From positions 62,001 through 126,000 of the forward strand of contig NZ_BCPT01000005.1 of assembly GCF_001544095.1 (NCBI RefSeq): DNA of 64,000 nucleotides. Reading direction: 5' to 3'. This DNA comes from Enterococcus casseliflavus NBRC 100478 (GTDB taxonomy: Bacteria > Bacillota > Bacilli > Lactobacillales > Enterococcaceae). This document shows positions 40,166 to 49,404 of the stretch, piece after piece; position 1 is the first letter of the stretch, and every line of letters begins with the position of its first letter. The notes under the pieces are model-generated. The model worked only from the letters and a program-made list of their open reading frames with translations, made no database searches and had not been told where the DNA came from. Position numbers and translations under genes: made by a program.

Positions 40166-40492
40166 ATGTTAAATCCCTATTTTGCCTTTGGCGTACCGGC
40201 ATTCCTTTTGGTTTTATATGCAGCTTTTGCTCTTTTTCGCCGGTCTTCCGATATTCCCTATTTAGGCTTCGTCCTTTTCATCATTGCTGGTTTTCTGACA
40301 GGATTTAGTTTACAAGTCATTCAACAAGCCATCAATGAAGTGGAGAAAACATCTCTTGAACACGTGCAAGCAACCCACCTTTACTCGCCTTACTTATTAG
40401 CGATTCCATTGATTGTGGGCATTCTTTTACTGATTGTCAACTTGATTCGCGGCTATTTAAAAGTCAAAAACGTTCGTCTGCGGACAAAATAA
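40166..40492 (+). CDS. Small three-TM membrane protein of unknown function
   Basis: A 108-residue protein with hydrophobic segments at about 5-24, 33-52 and 74-94, a polar acidic loop between the second and third, and a basic C-terminus (KVKNVRLRTK). A strong AAAGGAGG site precedes the ATG. It is a single-gene unit divergent from the VanZ-RDD gene and is closed by a terminator. I do not recognise a family. Confidence 0.75.
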   Translation: MLNPYFAFGVPAFLLVLYAAFALFRRSSDIPYLGFVLFIIAGFLTGFSLQVIQQAINEVEKTSLEHVQATHLYSPYLLAIPLIVGILLLIVNLIRGYLKVKNVRLRTK

Positions 40493-40507
40493 AAGCAACC
40501 TACCTAG

Positions 40508-40560
40508 AAATACGAATTGATCCTGCTCCTCTTGACGGGAAATGAGATCGCTTCGTATTT
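40508..40560 (+). terminator. Terminator after the small three-TM gene
   Basis: AAATACGAA pairs with TTCGTATTT, with an inner GATC/GATC pairing, followed by TTTTGG. The loop is long. Confidence 0.6.
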
Positions 40561-40648
40561 TTTTGGTAAGCTGCCTTGATTGCTAGACCCCTTCTAAAGA
40601 TCCATCCGCCACTTTCGTAGTAAAACAGTTTATCAACTAAAAAAAGGT

Positions 40649-40882
40649 TTATTCGTCGGCTAGTTCTTCATCCAGGTCTGTCTCTGAGGTATCAGCAAAA
40701 GACTCTTTCACATCATCATTGACTTGCTCCAATAAATATTGCCAATCACTATTCGACACAACCACCACATCGATATTCTTTTCTTCATCGATCAGCTCGA
40801 GATTCGAAACATCCTCTCCTAACTGCTGGAATAGGTCGATCAATGTTTGGTCTTGTAGCGTTACGTATTCAGTCCGTTTCAT
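40649..40882 (-). CDS. Small acidic protein of unknown function
   Basis: A 77-residue acidic protein (MKRTEYVTLQDQTLIDLFQQ start; C-terminal tail rich in Asp and Glu). The ATG at 40880-40882 overlaps the stop of the preceding gene (ATGA). An AT-rich in-frame start five codons upstream lies inside that gene. No domain is recognised. Tight coupling to the 126-residue acidic protein suggests the two interact. Confidence 0.65.
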   Translation of the reverse strand: MKRTEYVTLQDQTLIDLFQQLGEDVSNLELIDEEKNIDVVVVSNSDWQYLLEQVNDDVKESFADTSETDLDEELADE

Positions 40883-41259
40883 CCTTCTTCCCCCCATGAG
40901 TCAAAAAATTCATAAAACAAGATATCGAAACTAGTAAGATCGGTCATCTTTTGTAAAGTAGATAGATCTAAACGAATAAACGCTTTTTCCACTAATAAAT
41001 AATGGTTTTCTTCCAGCGCTTCTTCGATAAATGGTAAAATCTCTTCTTCATCTCCTAATGTTTCACTAGAGATTTGGTCGATTTGATCAAACAAGCGATC
41101 ATCTTGCAACAAAAAGAATTGATCGTCGTAAAGATAGACTGCGATTTGATATTGCCGGATGGGTAGCTCAGCCCGAATGACAAAAAAGCATTCCCCTGAA
41201 TTGGAAATCGCTGGCAATAGTTCATTCGGTTGTAATGCCTGTTGGTAGTACATTTCCAT
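40879..41259 (-). CDS. Acidic protein of unknown function, coupled to the next gene
   Basis: A 126-residue soluble acidic protein (MEMYYQQALQPNELLPAIS start) with a mix of beta-like segments (CFFVIRAELPIRQYQIAVYLYDDQFFLLQDD) and an acidic helix. No family recognised. A GGAGGGATGG site precedes the ATG. The stop overlaps the next start by one base, giving a two-gene unit without neighbours of known function. Confidence 0.68.
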   Translation of the reverse strand: MEMYYQQALQPNELLPAISNSGECFFVIRAELPIRQYQIAVYLYDDQFFLLQDDRLFDQIDQISSETLGDEEEILPFIEEALEENHYLLVEKAFIRLDLSTLQKMTDLTSFDILFYEFFDSWGEEG

Positions 41260-41342
41260 CCCTCCTTTGTACTTATTATTATAAAGAACAATGGAGGAAA
41301 AAGGAAATAATCGAATTTCAGTTTAAAAAACTCTAAACAAAG

Positions 41343-42002
41343 TTAAACATCCCACTCTGCATAGAATTCTTCTAAAAAATCCTTCATGAAAGCCACACGT
41401 CGTTGGGCTTCTTTTTTGCCATACGCCGTGGTCATCTTTTCAGGAAGCAAAAATAGTTTCTCATAAAAATGATTGATCACCGTCGTTCCTTTTCGGTAAT
41501 CTTCATGATTTTGAAACGTCTTTGGGGCTAAGTCACTGACATGGATCGGGTGTTGATGACTCCCACCAAAATAACTCGTCCGTAAAATACCGATCGCACC
41601 TAAAGCATCGAGACGATCTGCATCACGAACGACGCGGCCTTCTACTGAGACAACTTGCGCGCCTTGCAAAAGTTCTTTTGAAAAAGACAGATTCTCGATA
41701 ATAGAAAAAATTTCTTTCGTTTGTGCTTCACTGGCTCCCGCTGTGGTCAAACAAGCTCGCACTTCATTAGACGCCGCTGTGACATCCGCCACAACTTTGT
41801 CATCCACCGTATCATGGAGATAGGCTGCCGCCTGTACGACAAAGCGATCAACTGTCAATTCGTCGGCATCAATGATGGCTTGACTTAACCCAGCCACTCG
41901 TTTGACATGATCAAACCCATGTCCTGTGTAATCATTCCCCAGAATACTTTCGGCATAAGCAATTACTTTACTAAGATCGGCAACATTGTTTTCTTCCTTC
42001 AT
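41343..42002 (-). CDS. HD-domain phosphohydrolase
   Basis: A 219-residue metal-dependent phosphohydrolase of the HD superfamily. The metal-binding motif parts are HGFDHVKRV (first His), AAYLHDTVDD (HD pair) and RDADRLDALGAIGI (last Asp). It resembles small YpgQ-type enzymes, some of which hydrolyse nucleotides. I start it at MKEENNVADL (42000-42002), six bases after an AGAAGG site. Substrate is not known. Confidence 0.85.
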   Translation of the reverse strand: MKEENNVADLSKVIAYAESILGNDYTGHGFDHVKRVAGLSQAIIDADELTVDRFVVQAAAYLHDTVDDKVVADVTAASNEVRACLTTAGASEAQTKEIFSIIENLSFSKELLQGAQVVSVEGRVVRDADRLDALGAIGILRTSYFGGSHQHPIHVSDLAPKTFQNHEDYRKGTTVINHFYEKLFLLPEKMTTAYGKKEAQRRVAFMKDFLEEFYAEWDV

Positions 42003-42148
42003 TTTTTTCCTTCTTTCGATATGAAAGCAGCTAGCCTTCTTTTTTCGATGGTGATTGATACAAAAGGAAAAGAAGTTCAACAAGACGAGCACCCCATGAA
42101 ATAATTGGGGCGGCAACGTCTTGCGAAGCTTCTTTCCACTCGTTACTT

Positions 42149-43663
42149 TTAAGCGAAATCTTGCGTCTCGCTGATTTTATAGACACTAAAATAGATCTTG
42201 CGTAAATAGTCTAATAGATATTGAGGATTCAATAATTCATCCGTTGCATCTAAAATCAATTCATTTGGTTTCTTGGATGCGCCATATTGATGAATATTTT
42301 CAGTCAGCCATTTACGAATCGGTGAATAATCATCCGAAGCCAACACTTCATCGACATTGATTTCTTTTTCCATAGCGTGGAGTAATTGCGCTGCATACAT
42401 ATATCCTAGAGCATAGGATGGGAAATACCCGAAGCTTGAACCAGACCAATGAACGTCTTGTAAGATCCCTTCCAGGTCATTTTCTGGACGAATCCCTAAA
42501 TATTCCTCGTATTTGTCATTCCAGATTTTTGGCAGTTCATCGATCGATACGGTTTCGTTAAAGATCATTTTTTCGATCTCGTAACGAATAATGATATGGA
42601 TGACATATGTCAGACTATCGGATTCAATACGGATCAAGCTAGCTTTTGAATTCTTCAAAGAGTCATAGAAAGTGTCAAAAGACACATCATCGAACGTGCC
42701 TTCCGCACATTCTTGGAAAAATGGGTATTGCTTTGCCCAGAAATTACGGTTGCTACCGATAATGATTTCATTAAACAGCGATTGGGATTCGTGGATTCCC
42801 ATGGACGCCCCTTCATGAACAGGCGTGCCTTCGTATTTCTCATCGATGTTTTGCTCGTACATCCCGTGACCAGCTTCATGAATCACACCGAACAGTCCCA
42901 TCGAAAAGTCAGTTTCGCTCCAGCGTGTGGTCAACCGTACATCATTGTGGTTGATCCCCGTAGCAAATGGGTGGACCGTATTATCCAAACGGCCACGAGA
43001 AAAGTCATAGCCTAAGTCGGCGATCACTTTTGAGATAAATTTACGTTGCTGCGCTTCGGTCATCTTACGTGAAAGGATCGAAGTATCTGGCGCTGTTCCT
43101 TTTTCAGCCAATTGACGACGAATATCCATGATACCGTCTCTCACTTGTGAGAATACGTTATCCAAAATCTCAACCGTCATATTCGGTTCGTATTGGTTTA
43201 ATAACACGTCATAGTTCGTCAGCTCATTTTTCTTCCAATAAGGAATCAATTCTTTCGTCAAGCGAATGTTTTCAGAAAGAGCGTCTTTAAATAAAGTAAA
43301 ATCTTTTTCTTTACGGGCTTTTAGCCAAGCAGTATGTGCTTTTGACGTAGCTGCGGAAGCCGCCATCGCCAACTCATTGGGTACATCTTTTTGCAATTCA
43401 TATTCTTCTTTGACTAATTGATACGCAGCTTTCCCTACTTCTGATAATTCATCTGGGTGTTTCCCGAAATAGCTGATCGCTTCTTGGATTGGTTCCCCCA
43501 CTTTTTTATCAAAGTATAGACCATATAAATAGCTGTCAACTTCCGCACGGTAATCACTGGCTTTTTCTGGCATCCCTGTTTGATTATCCCAGCCTAAGAT
43601 CCCCATTGCTTGTTGTAATAGATCGATTTCTTTTAATTCTTTCAGAAATTCTTGTTCTTTCAT
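42149..43663 (-). CDS. M32-family metallocarboxypeptidase
   Basis: Zinc carboxypeptidase removing C-terminal residues from peptides in the cytoplasm. The 504 residues show all M32 family motifs: VHPFATG, DVRLTTR, HEAGH (zinc HExxH), HESQS, IRIESDSLTYVIH and LQDVHWSGSSFGYFPSY. It corresponds to B. subtilis YpwA. The start overlaps the ypsC-like stop (ATGA at 43660-43663), so the two are coupled. Confidence 0.94.
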   Translation of the reverse strand: MKEQEFLKELKEIDLLQQAMGILGWDNQTGMPEKASDYRAEVDSYLYGLYFDKKVGEPIQEAISYFGKHPDELSEVGKAAYQLVKEEYELQKDVPNELAMAASAATSKAHTAWLKARKEKDFTLFKDALSENIRLTKELIPYWKKNELTNYDVLLNQYEPNMTVEILDNVFSQVRDGIMDIRRQLAEKGTAPDTSILSRKMTEAQQRKFISKVIADLGYDFSRGRLDNTVHPFATGINHNDVRLTTRWSETDFSMGLFGVIHEAGHGMYEQNIDEKYEGTPVHEGASMGIHESQSLFNEIIIGSNRNFWAKQYPFFQECAEGTFDDVSFDTFYDSLKNSKASLIRIESDSLTYVIHIIIRYEIEKMIFNETVSIDELPKIWNDKYEEYLGIRPENDLEGILQDVHWSGSSFGYFPSYALGYMYAAQLLHAMEKEINVDEVLASDDYSPIRKWLTENIHQYGASKKPNELILDATDELLNPQYLLDYLRKIYFSVYKISETQDFA

Positions 43664-44823
43664 TCAGCAGACTCCTTTTTGCGTGGCGGACGTTGTCCCC
43701 AGTATTGGAAGAGATCGGTACGAATCGCACCGTTGTATAATTTGCGTTTTTTTGTCGCTTTTTCGCCGTAATGGGTCTCAAAAGTCAAGTCACTGGTCAA
43801 AAAGTACTTGCTCCAGGTTTTAAGCGGCCGAAACACTTGGCCCATTTCCTGATACAGTCGCTGAACGGACGCTTCTTCTCCTAAGCGTTCGCCATAAGGA
43901 GGGTTAGCCACAACGACACCATACTCTTTTTCTGTTTTAAAGTCTTTAACGGCTTGTTGTTTGAAGGTGATCGAGTCTCCTAGACCGATTTCTTCCGCAT
44001 TTCTGCGGGCGATCTCAATCATTCGACCATTGATATCCGAACCGGTAATATCTAATTCGACATCATAATCTGCTGCTTCATCTGCTTCTTTCCGTACTTT
44101 TTCAAATACTTCTGCTGGGAACCAATCCCACGTTTCGCAAACAAATTCCCGATTAAAGCCAGGGGCGATATTGTGACCGATCAACGCTGCTTCAATACAC
44201 AACGTGCCTGATCCACAAACAGGATCGACAAACGGTTTGTCTTTGTACCAATTTGTCAGCATCACTAAAGCCGCAGCCATGTTTTCTTTCAGCGGCGCGC
44301 CTCCTTTTTCTAAACGATAGCCACGTTTAAACAAACTAGGGCCAGTCGTATCCAATGTGATCATCGCATGGTCTTTCAATAAAGCGACTTCTAATTGGAA
44401 AAAAGCGCCCGTTTCAGTCAGCGGCACACTTGCTGGACGATGGTATACTTCTCTTAAACGATTGACGATTGCTTTTTTGGTAATTGCTTGACAATCAGGT
44501 ACACTATACAATTTTGATTTGATTGATTTTCCAGCTACTGGAAATTCAGCGTCTAAAGGTAAAAAGTCTTCCCACGGTAACGCTTTAACTTCTTCAAACA
44601 GCTGATCGAAAGTCAATACGTCAAATTCCCCGACGACGATTTTGATACGGTCCGCTGTACGGAGCCACAAGTTCGCAGTAGCAATGGTCTCCATCGTCCC
44701 TTTAAAACGCGCTCGGCCGTTTTCAACCTCACACTCGATCCCTAAATCCCGTAATTCTTTGCCCACTAGTGCTTCTAAACCGCTCGCAGCGGTGGCAATA
44801 CAATTAAATGTTTTTTCAGTCAT
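43660..44823 (-). CDS. THUMP-domain class I RNA methyltransferase (YpsC/RlmL family)
   Basis: A 387-residue SAM-dependent methyltransferase. An N-terminal THUMP domain (about 45-160) is followed by the Rossmann domain with FVDPVCGSGTLCIEAAL and the NPPYGERLG catalytic motif, typical of N2-guanine methylation of 23S rRNA. The position beside rnpB and gpsB is the same as ypsC in B. subtilis. The E. coli counterpart acts on 23S rRNA G2445; the site here is not proven. Confidence 0.92.
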   Translation of the reverse strand: MTEKTFNCIATAASGLEALVGKELRDLGIECEVENGRARFKGTMETIATANLWLRTADRIKIVVGEFDVLTFDQLFEEVKALPWEDFLPLDAEFPVAGKSIKSKLYSVPDCQAITKKAIVNRLREVYHRPASVPLTETGAFFQLEVALLKDHAMITLDTTGPSLFKRGYRLEKGGAPLKENMAAALVMLTNWYKDKPFVDPVCGSGTLCIEAALIGHNIAPGFNREFVCETWDWFPAEVFEKVRKEADEAADYDVELDITGSDINGRMIEIARRNAEEIGLGDSITFKQQAVKDFKTEKEYGVVVANPPYGERLGEEASVQRLYQEMGQVFRPLKTWSKYFLTSDLTFETHYGEKATKKRKLYNGAIRTDLFQYWGQRPPRKKESAE

Positions 44824-44843
44824 AACGCTCTCCTTCTTGGTAT

Positions 44844-44868
44844 AAAAAAACCTTCCGTTGCTGGAAGG
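44844..44868 (-). terminator. Terminator of rnpB
   Basis: On the minus strand CCTTCC pairs with GGAAGG around a six-base loop and is followed by seven T. It lies about a dozen bases after the RNase P RNA 3' end and ahead of the methyltransferase ATG. Confidence 0.88.
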
Positions 44869-44880
44869 ATTCCCTGATAG

Positions 44881-45261
44881 GTTGTGATTTTCTATAAGCC
44901 ATGTTTTGTCCGTATTTTCCTCAGGGAGAAGAAAACACTGGGTAATTATCTATCTGCAATTACTTGCCTTCTTGCTCCGTTCATTTCCGTGCAAAAAGTG
45001 CCCCTACCATTGTTTGGGTTGCTCGCTCGAGGGGTTTACCGCGTTCCACCAAGACGGTTTCCCGCCTTGCTTCGTCACTGTGGCACTTTCAAGGATACTT
45101 TGGCATAGCTTACACCTTAGCCATTTTTCCTGCCGTTACTTTCTCAAGTACCCTAGCTTATGGTTTCGCTAGGCACGAACACTACAAGCATCTCAGCTTG
45201 TGCGAGCATGGACTTTCCTCAGCATAATCGAGTTATGCCGCAATTACCCGAAAACCACAAC
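44881..45261 (-). ncRNA. rnpB: RNase P RNA (type B)
   Basis: Catalytic RNA of RNase P, which matures tRNA 5' ends. The minus strand carries the highly conserved GAGGAAAGTCCATGCTCGCAC near the 5' end and GAGCAAGAAGGCAAGTAATTGC in the 3' half. The ends pair as GTTGTGGTTTTC/GAAAATCACAAC to form P1. The location between gpsB and the ypsC-like gene is the B. subtilis position. The precise ends are estimates. It has its own terminator at 44844-44868. Confidence 0.95.
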
Positions 45262-45279
45262 TATCTTTTCTACAGTAGA

Positions 45280-45690
45280 TTAGAATTGACGGGTTTTTTC
45301 GTTGTCATCTTCAAAATCAGCATTTGTATAGTTGCTGTTGTAGGAAGAAGAACGAGTGACAGGTTCTGATTCACGATCAAGCTTTTTGCCAAACACTTCT
45401 TTTTCAAGATTAGACAAACGTTTCAAAATATCAAAGTTTGTAACGGTTTGGCTTTTCGGCGCTTCTTGTTGAACACGAGATGCGATCGCTTGGTTTTTCG
45501 ACAATTGATCGATTTTCGCTGTCAGACGGTCATTTTCTTCTTGCAGGGCTAAGATCTCTTTATTGTAGCTTTCGTAGTCTTTAATGATATTATCTAAAAA
45601 CTCATCCACTTCAACTGGATCATACCCGCGCATTTTTGTTTTGAATTCTTGTTGCAGAATATCTTTTGGACTATAAATTAAATTTGCCAT
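45280..45690 (-). CDS. gpsB: Cell-cycle protein GpsB
   Basis: DivIVA-related adaptor that links penicillin-binding proteins to the division site. The 136-residue protein has the N-terminal DivIVA membrane-binding module (SPKDILQQEFKTKMRGYDPVEVDEFLDNII), a coiled coil (about 30-70) and a polar C-terminal trimerisation segment. It lies upstream of rnpB. The bifunctional PBP gene ponA, a plausible partner, is 1.3 kb away. Confidence 0.95.
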   Translation of the reverse strand: MANLIYSPKDILQQEFKTKMRGYDPVEVDEFLDNIIKDYESYNKEILALQEENDRLTAKIDQLSKNQAIASRVQQEAPKSQTVTNFDILKRLSNLEKEVFGKKLDRESEPVTRSSSYNSNYTNADFEDDNEKTRQF

Positions 45691-45737
45691 TATTTACACC
45701 TCATTGTTTATTCCAAATGGTTTTCACTTTCTAGACC

Positions 45738-45765
45738 ATTCTATCAAAAAATATACGAAAATCAA
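45738..45765 (-). promoter_or_regulatory. Promoter of gpsB
   Basis: On the minus strand TTGATT (45760-45765), a 16-base spacer and TAGAAT (45738-45743) lie directly before gpsB; the -35 overlaps the end of the upstream gene. Confidence 0.62.
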
Positions 45766-46322
45766 AGTAAATTACTATCAAATGTTGCGTTTTGTAGGTC
45801 ATCCATTGTTATTTGATGAATAAAGTAGGGATTTTGCTCACTATAAGCTTTGGCATCTCTTAAGAAATAATTAGGTTTTCCTGGAAATTCGTCATCATAT
45901 AACACAAGTGCGCCTTCGGTATGCTCCAGTAAAAATGCCGTGTGATTTCTTAATTGACTGGGGTCTTGGTAAGGCTTATGGCTGGTGGCATTGACATAAT
46001 CGGCAAATGACTTCGCTGTTTGCAGTGCCTGCTGATTTGTTTCGTTCCAATTTTCACCAAACCCTTCAAAAGGAAAAATAATTCCTAGTTTCAGTTCTGG
46101 GTATGTTTGTTTTAATTGTTCAACGGCTTCGGCACACCACAGCTCCGCGCCAAGATTCCCGCTGATCAAGAGCCATTCTAACCCTTCTTCGACATAATTG
46201 GTCAAAGTCGACATTATTACTTTCTTAATAACTGCAATCTTGGGATCTTTTGCTTGAAAGACACCTAATTCATAATTACGATAGCCAGTAAAGTATAAGG
46301 TTTTCATTGTTTCTCTGGTCAT
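45762..46322 (-). CDS. SLOG-superfamily protein of the DUF1273/YpsA family
   Basis: A 186-residue protein beginning MTRETMKTLYFTGYRNYELG and containing WLLISGNLGAELWCAEAVEQL, IIFPFEGFGENWN and LVLYDDEFPGKPNYFLRDA, the YpsA/DUF1273 pattern of the nucleotide-binding SLOG fold. B. subtilis YpsA affects cell division; the mechanism is unknown. The ATG at 46320-46322 is my preferred start; MKTLYFTG (46307) is possible and the ribosome-binding site is weak for both. Neighbouring gpsB and recU-ponA repeat the B. subtilis order. Confidence 0.85.
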   Translation of the reverse strand: MTRETMKTLYFTGYRNYELGVFQAKDPKIAVIKKVIMSTLTNYVEEGLEWLLISGNLGAELWCAEAVEQLKQTYPELKLGIIFPFEGFGENWNETNQQALQTAKSFADYVNATSHKPYQDPSQLRNHTAFLLEHTEGALVLYDDEFPGKPNYFLRDAKAYSEQNPYFIHQITMDDLQNATFDSNLL

Positions 46323-46377
46323 CTCTTTTCTTTCCAAACGACTTTTTGGTATAATGTTGCCTAGGAGTGTGAACAAC

Positions 46378-47004
46378 ATGGTTATTCGTTACCCGAATGG
46401 ACAATCTACTACCTATGATGACGGCAAAAAACAAAAAATGCAAGAGAAACTAATAAAGCCAAAAACGTATGCCAATCGTGGGATGCGTTTTGAAGAAGCG
46501 ATCAATGAAAGCAACCTTTATTATTTGAATCGGAAACTTGCTGTCATCCATAAGAAACCGACACCAATTCAAATCGTGAAAGTAGATTATCCAAGAAGAA
46601 GCGCCGCCGTAATCAAAGAAGCCTATTTCCGTGAGGCATCCACCACTGATTACAATGGGGTTTATCAAGGGCAATATATCGACTTTGAAGCGAAAGAGAC
46701 TCAAAACAAAACGTCATTTCCCTTTAAAAATTTTCATCCACACCAAATCAAGCATATGGAAGACTGTTTGGAACAAGCGGGTTTATGTTTCGTTCTTTTA
46801 TGGTTTTCTAGTCTACAACGCTGCTTTTTTCTCGATAGCAAGTGCTTAATTTCTCAATGGCACCTGCAAAAAGAAACGGGGAAAAAATCAATGACACTGG
46901 CCTATATTGAAACGAATGGGATTGAAATCATCCCTTCAATTGCGCCGCGTATTCCCTATTTAAAAGCAGTTGATCAATTTTTAACGATGAAGGAGAATGA
47001 TTAG
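46378..47004 (+). CDS. recU: Holliday-junction resolvase RecU
   Basis: Cleaves Holliday junctions and assists recombination and chromosome segregation. The 208 residues from MVIRYPNGQSTTYD contain GMRFEEAINESNLYY, KRTPI-like contacts and the catalytic region YQGQYIDFEAKETQNKTSFPFKNFHPHQI. The start has an AGGAGTG site. An in-frame ATG eight codons earlier lies before that site. It overlaps the ponA leader; stop and the next start are one base apart. The recU-ponA pair is conserved in Bacillota. Confidence 0.95.
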   Translation: MVIRYPNGQSTTYDDGKKQKMQEKLIKPKTYANRGMRFEEAINESNLYYLNRKLAVIHKKPTPIQIVKVDYPRRSAAVIKEAYFREASTTDYNGVYQGQYIDFEAKETQNKTSFPFKNFHPHQIKHMEDCLEQAGLCFVLLWFSSLQRCFFLDSKCLISQWHLQKETGKKSMTLAYIETNGIEIIPSIAPRIPYLKAVDQFLTMKEND

Positions 47005-47005
47005 T

Positions 47006-49327
47006 ATGGCAAATGGATCACAATCGAGGACCTCTCGGCATGATTCTAAAAAAGGTACAGCTAAAAAAGCACCAAAGCCTCCTAAGGCAAAAGGCAAACG
47101 AAGCATTGGGAGTATTCTTTTAAAAGTATTTATGGGGCTGTTTTTCTTGGGCTGTATCGGGATTCTATCCGGGATGGGGCTATTCTGGTGGTATGCCAAA
47201 GATGCGCCTGCACTTGATGAAACACGTTTGGATTCAACGGTTTCTTCTCGTTTCTATGCGTCAAATGGCGAATTGATCACTGAATTCGGTAGTGAAACCA
47301 GAGAAAAAATTACAGCAAGTGAGATTCCTCAACTGCTGGAAGACGCGATCGTCTCTGTCGAAGATCGCCGCTTCTACCAGCATATCGGAGTCGATCCGAT
47401 TCGGATCGTCGGTTCCGCATTATCCAATGCCACAACCGGCGGTATGCAAGGCGGAAGTACGTTGACACAGCAATTGATCAAGCTGTCCTTCTTTTCTACC
47501 AGCGCTGAAGACCAAACATTACGTCGTAAAGCACAAGAAGCATGGATGGCGGTTCGTCTTGAACAAATGAAATCAAAACAAGAGATCCTCACTTACTACA
47601 TCAATAAAGTATATATGTCCAATGGTGTATATGGGATGCAAACGGCCGCAATGAAGTTTTACGGCAAGCCGTTAGCTGAACTAGACCTTGCGCAAACCGC
47701 ATTGATTGCCGGTTTACCAAATGCCCCTTCAGCTTTTGACCCATTTGCGCATCCTGATAATGCGAAAAGTCGGCGAGATGTTGTTTTAGGTGCGATGCTG
47801 GAAAATGAAAAAATCACGCAAGCGGAATATGATGCGGCCGTTGCCGAGGATATTCAAGAAGGCTTGCAAGACAATCCCCGTGAAAACCAAGAGTGGAAAT
47901 ACTTTGACAACTACTTTAACGAAGTGATCGCTGAAGTCAAAGAAAAAACTGGGAAAGATGTGTATACTGACGGCTTAGATATTTATACTAATGTCGATAT
48001 CGATGCACAAAAACGATTATATGACATCGTCAACAGTGACGACTACGTTGATTACCCAGATGACAAGATGCAAGTTGCCGCTACCTTAGTTGATGTTAAC
48101 ACAGGCAAGGTGACCGCTCAGATCGGTGCCCGTAATGTTGATGATGTTCTAGCAAATAACCTGGCTGTCAATGTCGCACGAGACTTTGGTTCGACCGTCA
48201 AACCAATCACAGACTACGGCCCTGCCTTTCAATTTCTACAAGATTCCACGGGTAGAATGATTTTAGATGAACCTTACACGTATAAAGGGACGAATATTCC
48301 TGTTTACAACTGGGATCGCCAATATATGGGCAATATCACCTTGCGGACCGCTTTAGCAGAGTCTAGAAATGTGCCAGCAGTGAAGCTGTTTGATGAAGTC
48401 GGCGCGGACAATATCGCAGACTTTCTCAGTGGTTTAGGAATCGAATATGATACGATCACCCAATCCAATGCGATTTCCAGCAATACGGATAAATTGGATG
48501 GCACAAAGTATGGGATCTCCAGTCTGAAAATGGCCGCTGCTTATGCTGCGTTTTCAAATGGTGGCACCTATTATGAACCACAGTACGTCAATAAAATCGT
48601 CATGCAAGATGGCACAGAAGACGAAGAATCCTTTAAAGTTTCTGGTCAAGAAGCAATGGATGATACGACAGCTTACATGGTGACCGATATCTTAAAAGAT
48701 GTTATTTCTGTCGGAACTGGAACCAACGCGCAAATCGATGGTTTGTACCAAGCAGGGAAAACGGGAACGTCCAATTACACCGATGACCAGTTAGCACAAC
48801 TGGATACATCGAATGGTGCCTACCCTGATATTACCTTTGCCGGTTATACTCCCTCCTACTCATTGGCGGTTTGGACAGGCTACAACGACAAAATGACACC
48901 GATCACTGATAGTAGTACCCATGTGGCTTCAGATGTCTATCGTGAATTGATGCGCTATGTTTCTGCTTCTGTAGAAAACACGGACTGGACAATGCCTGAC
49001 GGATTGACACGGATCGGAAGAGAGCTTTATCTTGAAGGGACGTACACCCAACCAAGCTATTCAGCACCAAGTTCGTCCAGCAGCAGTTCCTACGTTGAAC
49101 CAACGACACCTTCTACAGAAAGTAGCGAATCAACACCATCAAGTACAACAGAATCATCAAGCGAAGTGACACCACCAGTGACAACACCTGATGAGGATGA
49201 TTCATCATCGGTCGTTACGCCTCCTGCTTCTAGTCAGGATCCCGGTTCAACAACACCTTCCAGCAGTGAGGATAATCCTTCCTCACCACCGGACCCGCCG
49301 GAACCAAACGATGGTAGTGTCGAATAA
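47006..49327 (+). CDS. ponA: Bifunctional class A penicillin-binding protein (PBP1a)
   Basis: Polymerises and cross-links peptidoglycan at the outer face of the membrane. After a basic cytoplasmic tail and one TM segment (about 30-55) come the glycosyltransferase domain (VSVEDRRFYQHIGVDPIRI, GGSTLTQQLIK) and the transpeptidase domain. The latter shows the SxxK motif in DFGSTVKPI, an SxN in ISSNTDKLDG and KTGTS in AGKTGTSNY. The C-terminal about 100 residues are a Ser/Thr/Pro-rich tail, probably unstructured in the wall. The start MANGSQSR follows AAGGAG. Confidence 0.96.
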   Translation: MANGSQSRTSRHDSKKGTAKKAPKPPKAKGKRSIGSILLKVFMGLFFLGCIGILSGMGLFWWYAKDAPALDETRLDSTVSSRFYASNGELITEFGSETREKITASEIPQLLEDAIVSVEDRRFYQHIGVDPIRIVGSALSNATTGGMQGGSTLTQQLIKLSFFSTSAEDQTLRRKAQEAWMAVRLEQMKSKQEILTYYINKVYMSNGVYGMQTAAMKFYGKPLAELDLAQTALIAGLPNAPSAFDPFAHPDNAKSRRDVVLGAMLENEKITQAEYDAAVAEDIQEGLQDNPRENQEWKYFDNYFNEVIAEVKEKTGKDVYTDGLDIYTNVDIDAQKRLYDIVNSDDYVDYPDDKMQVAATLVDVNTGKVTAQIGARNVDDVLANNLAVNVARDFGSTVKPITDYGPAFQFLQDSTGRMILDEPYTYKGTNIPVYNWDRQYMGNITLRTALAESRNVPAVKLFDEVGADNIADFLSGLGIEYDTITQSNAISSNTDKLDGTKYGISSLKMAAAYAAFSNGGTYYEPQYVNKIVMQDGTEDEESFKVSGQEAMDDTTAYMVTDILKDVISVGTGTNAQIDGLYQAGKTGTSNYTDDQLAQLDTSNGAYPDITFAGYTPSYSLAVWTGYNDKMTPITDSSTHVASDVYRELMRYVSASVENTDWTMPDGLTRIGRELYLEGTYTQPSYSAPSSSSSSSYVEPTTPSTESSESTPSSTTESSSEVTPPVTTPDEDDSSSVVTPPASSQDPGSTTPSSSEDNPSSPPDPPEPNDGSVE

Positions 49328-49340
49328 TGGAGAATCGCAA

Positions 49341-49375
49341 AAAAACAGTAGATCAAAATCTGATCTACTGTTTTT
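49341..49375. terminator. Bidirectional terminator between ponA and the coiled-coil gene
   Basis: AAAAACAGTAGATCA pairs with TGATCTACTGTTTTT (15 bp) around a five-base loop, with A and T runs outside. Confidence 0.9.
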
Positions 49376-49404
49376 TTTAATTCCTGCCATATAAATGTAG
49401 AACC

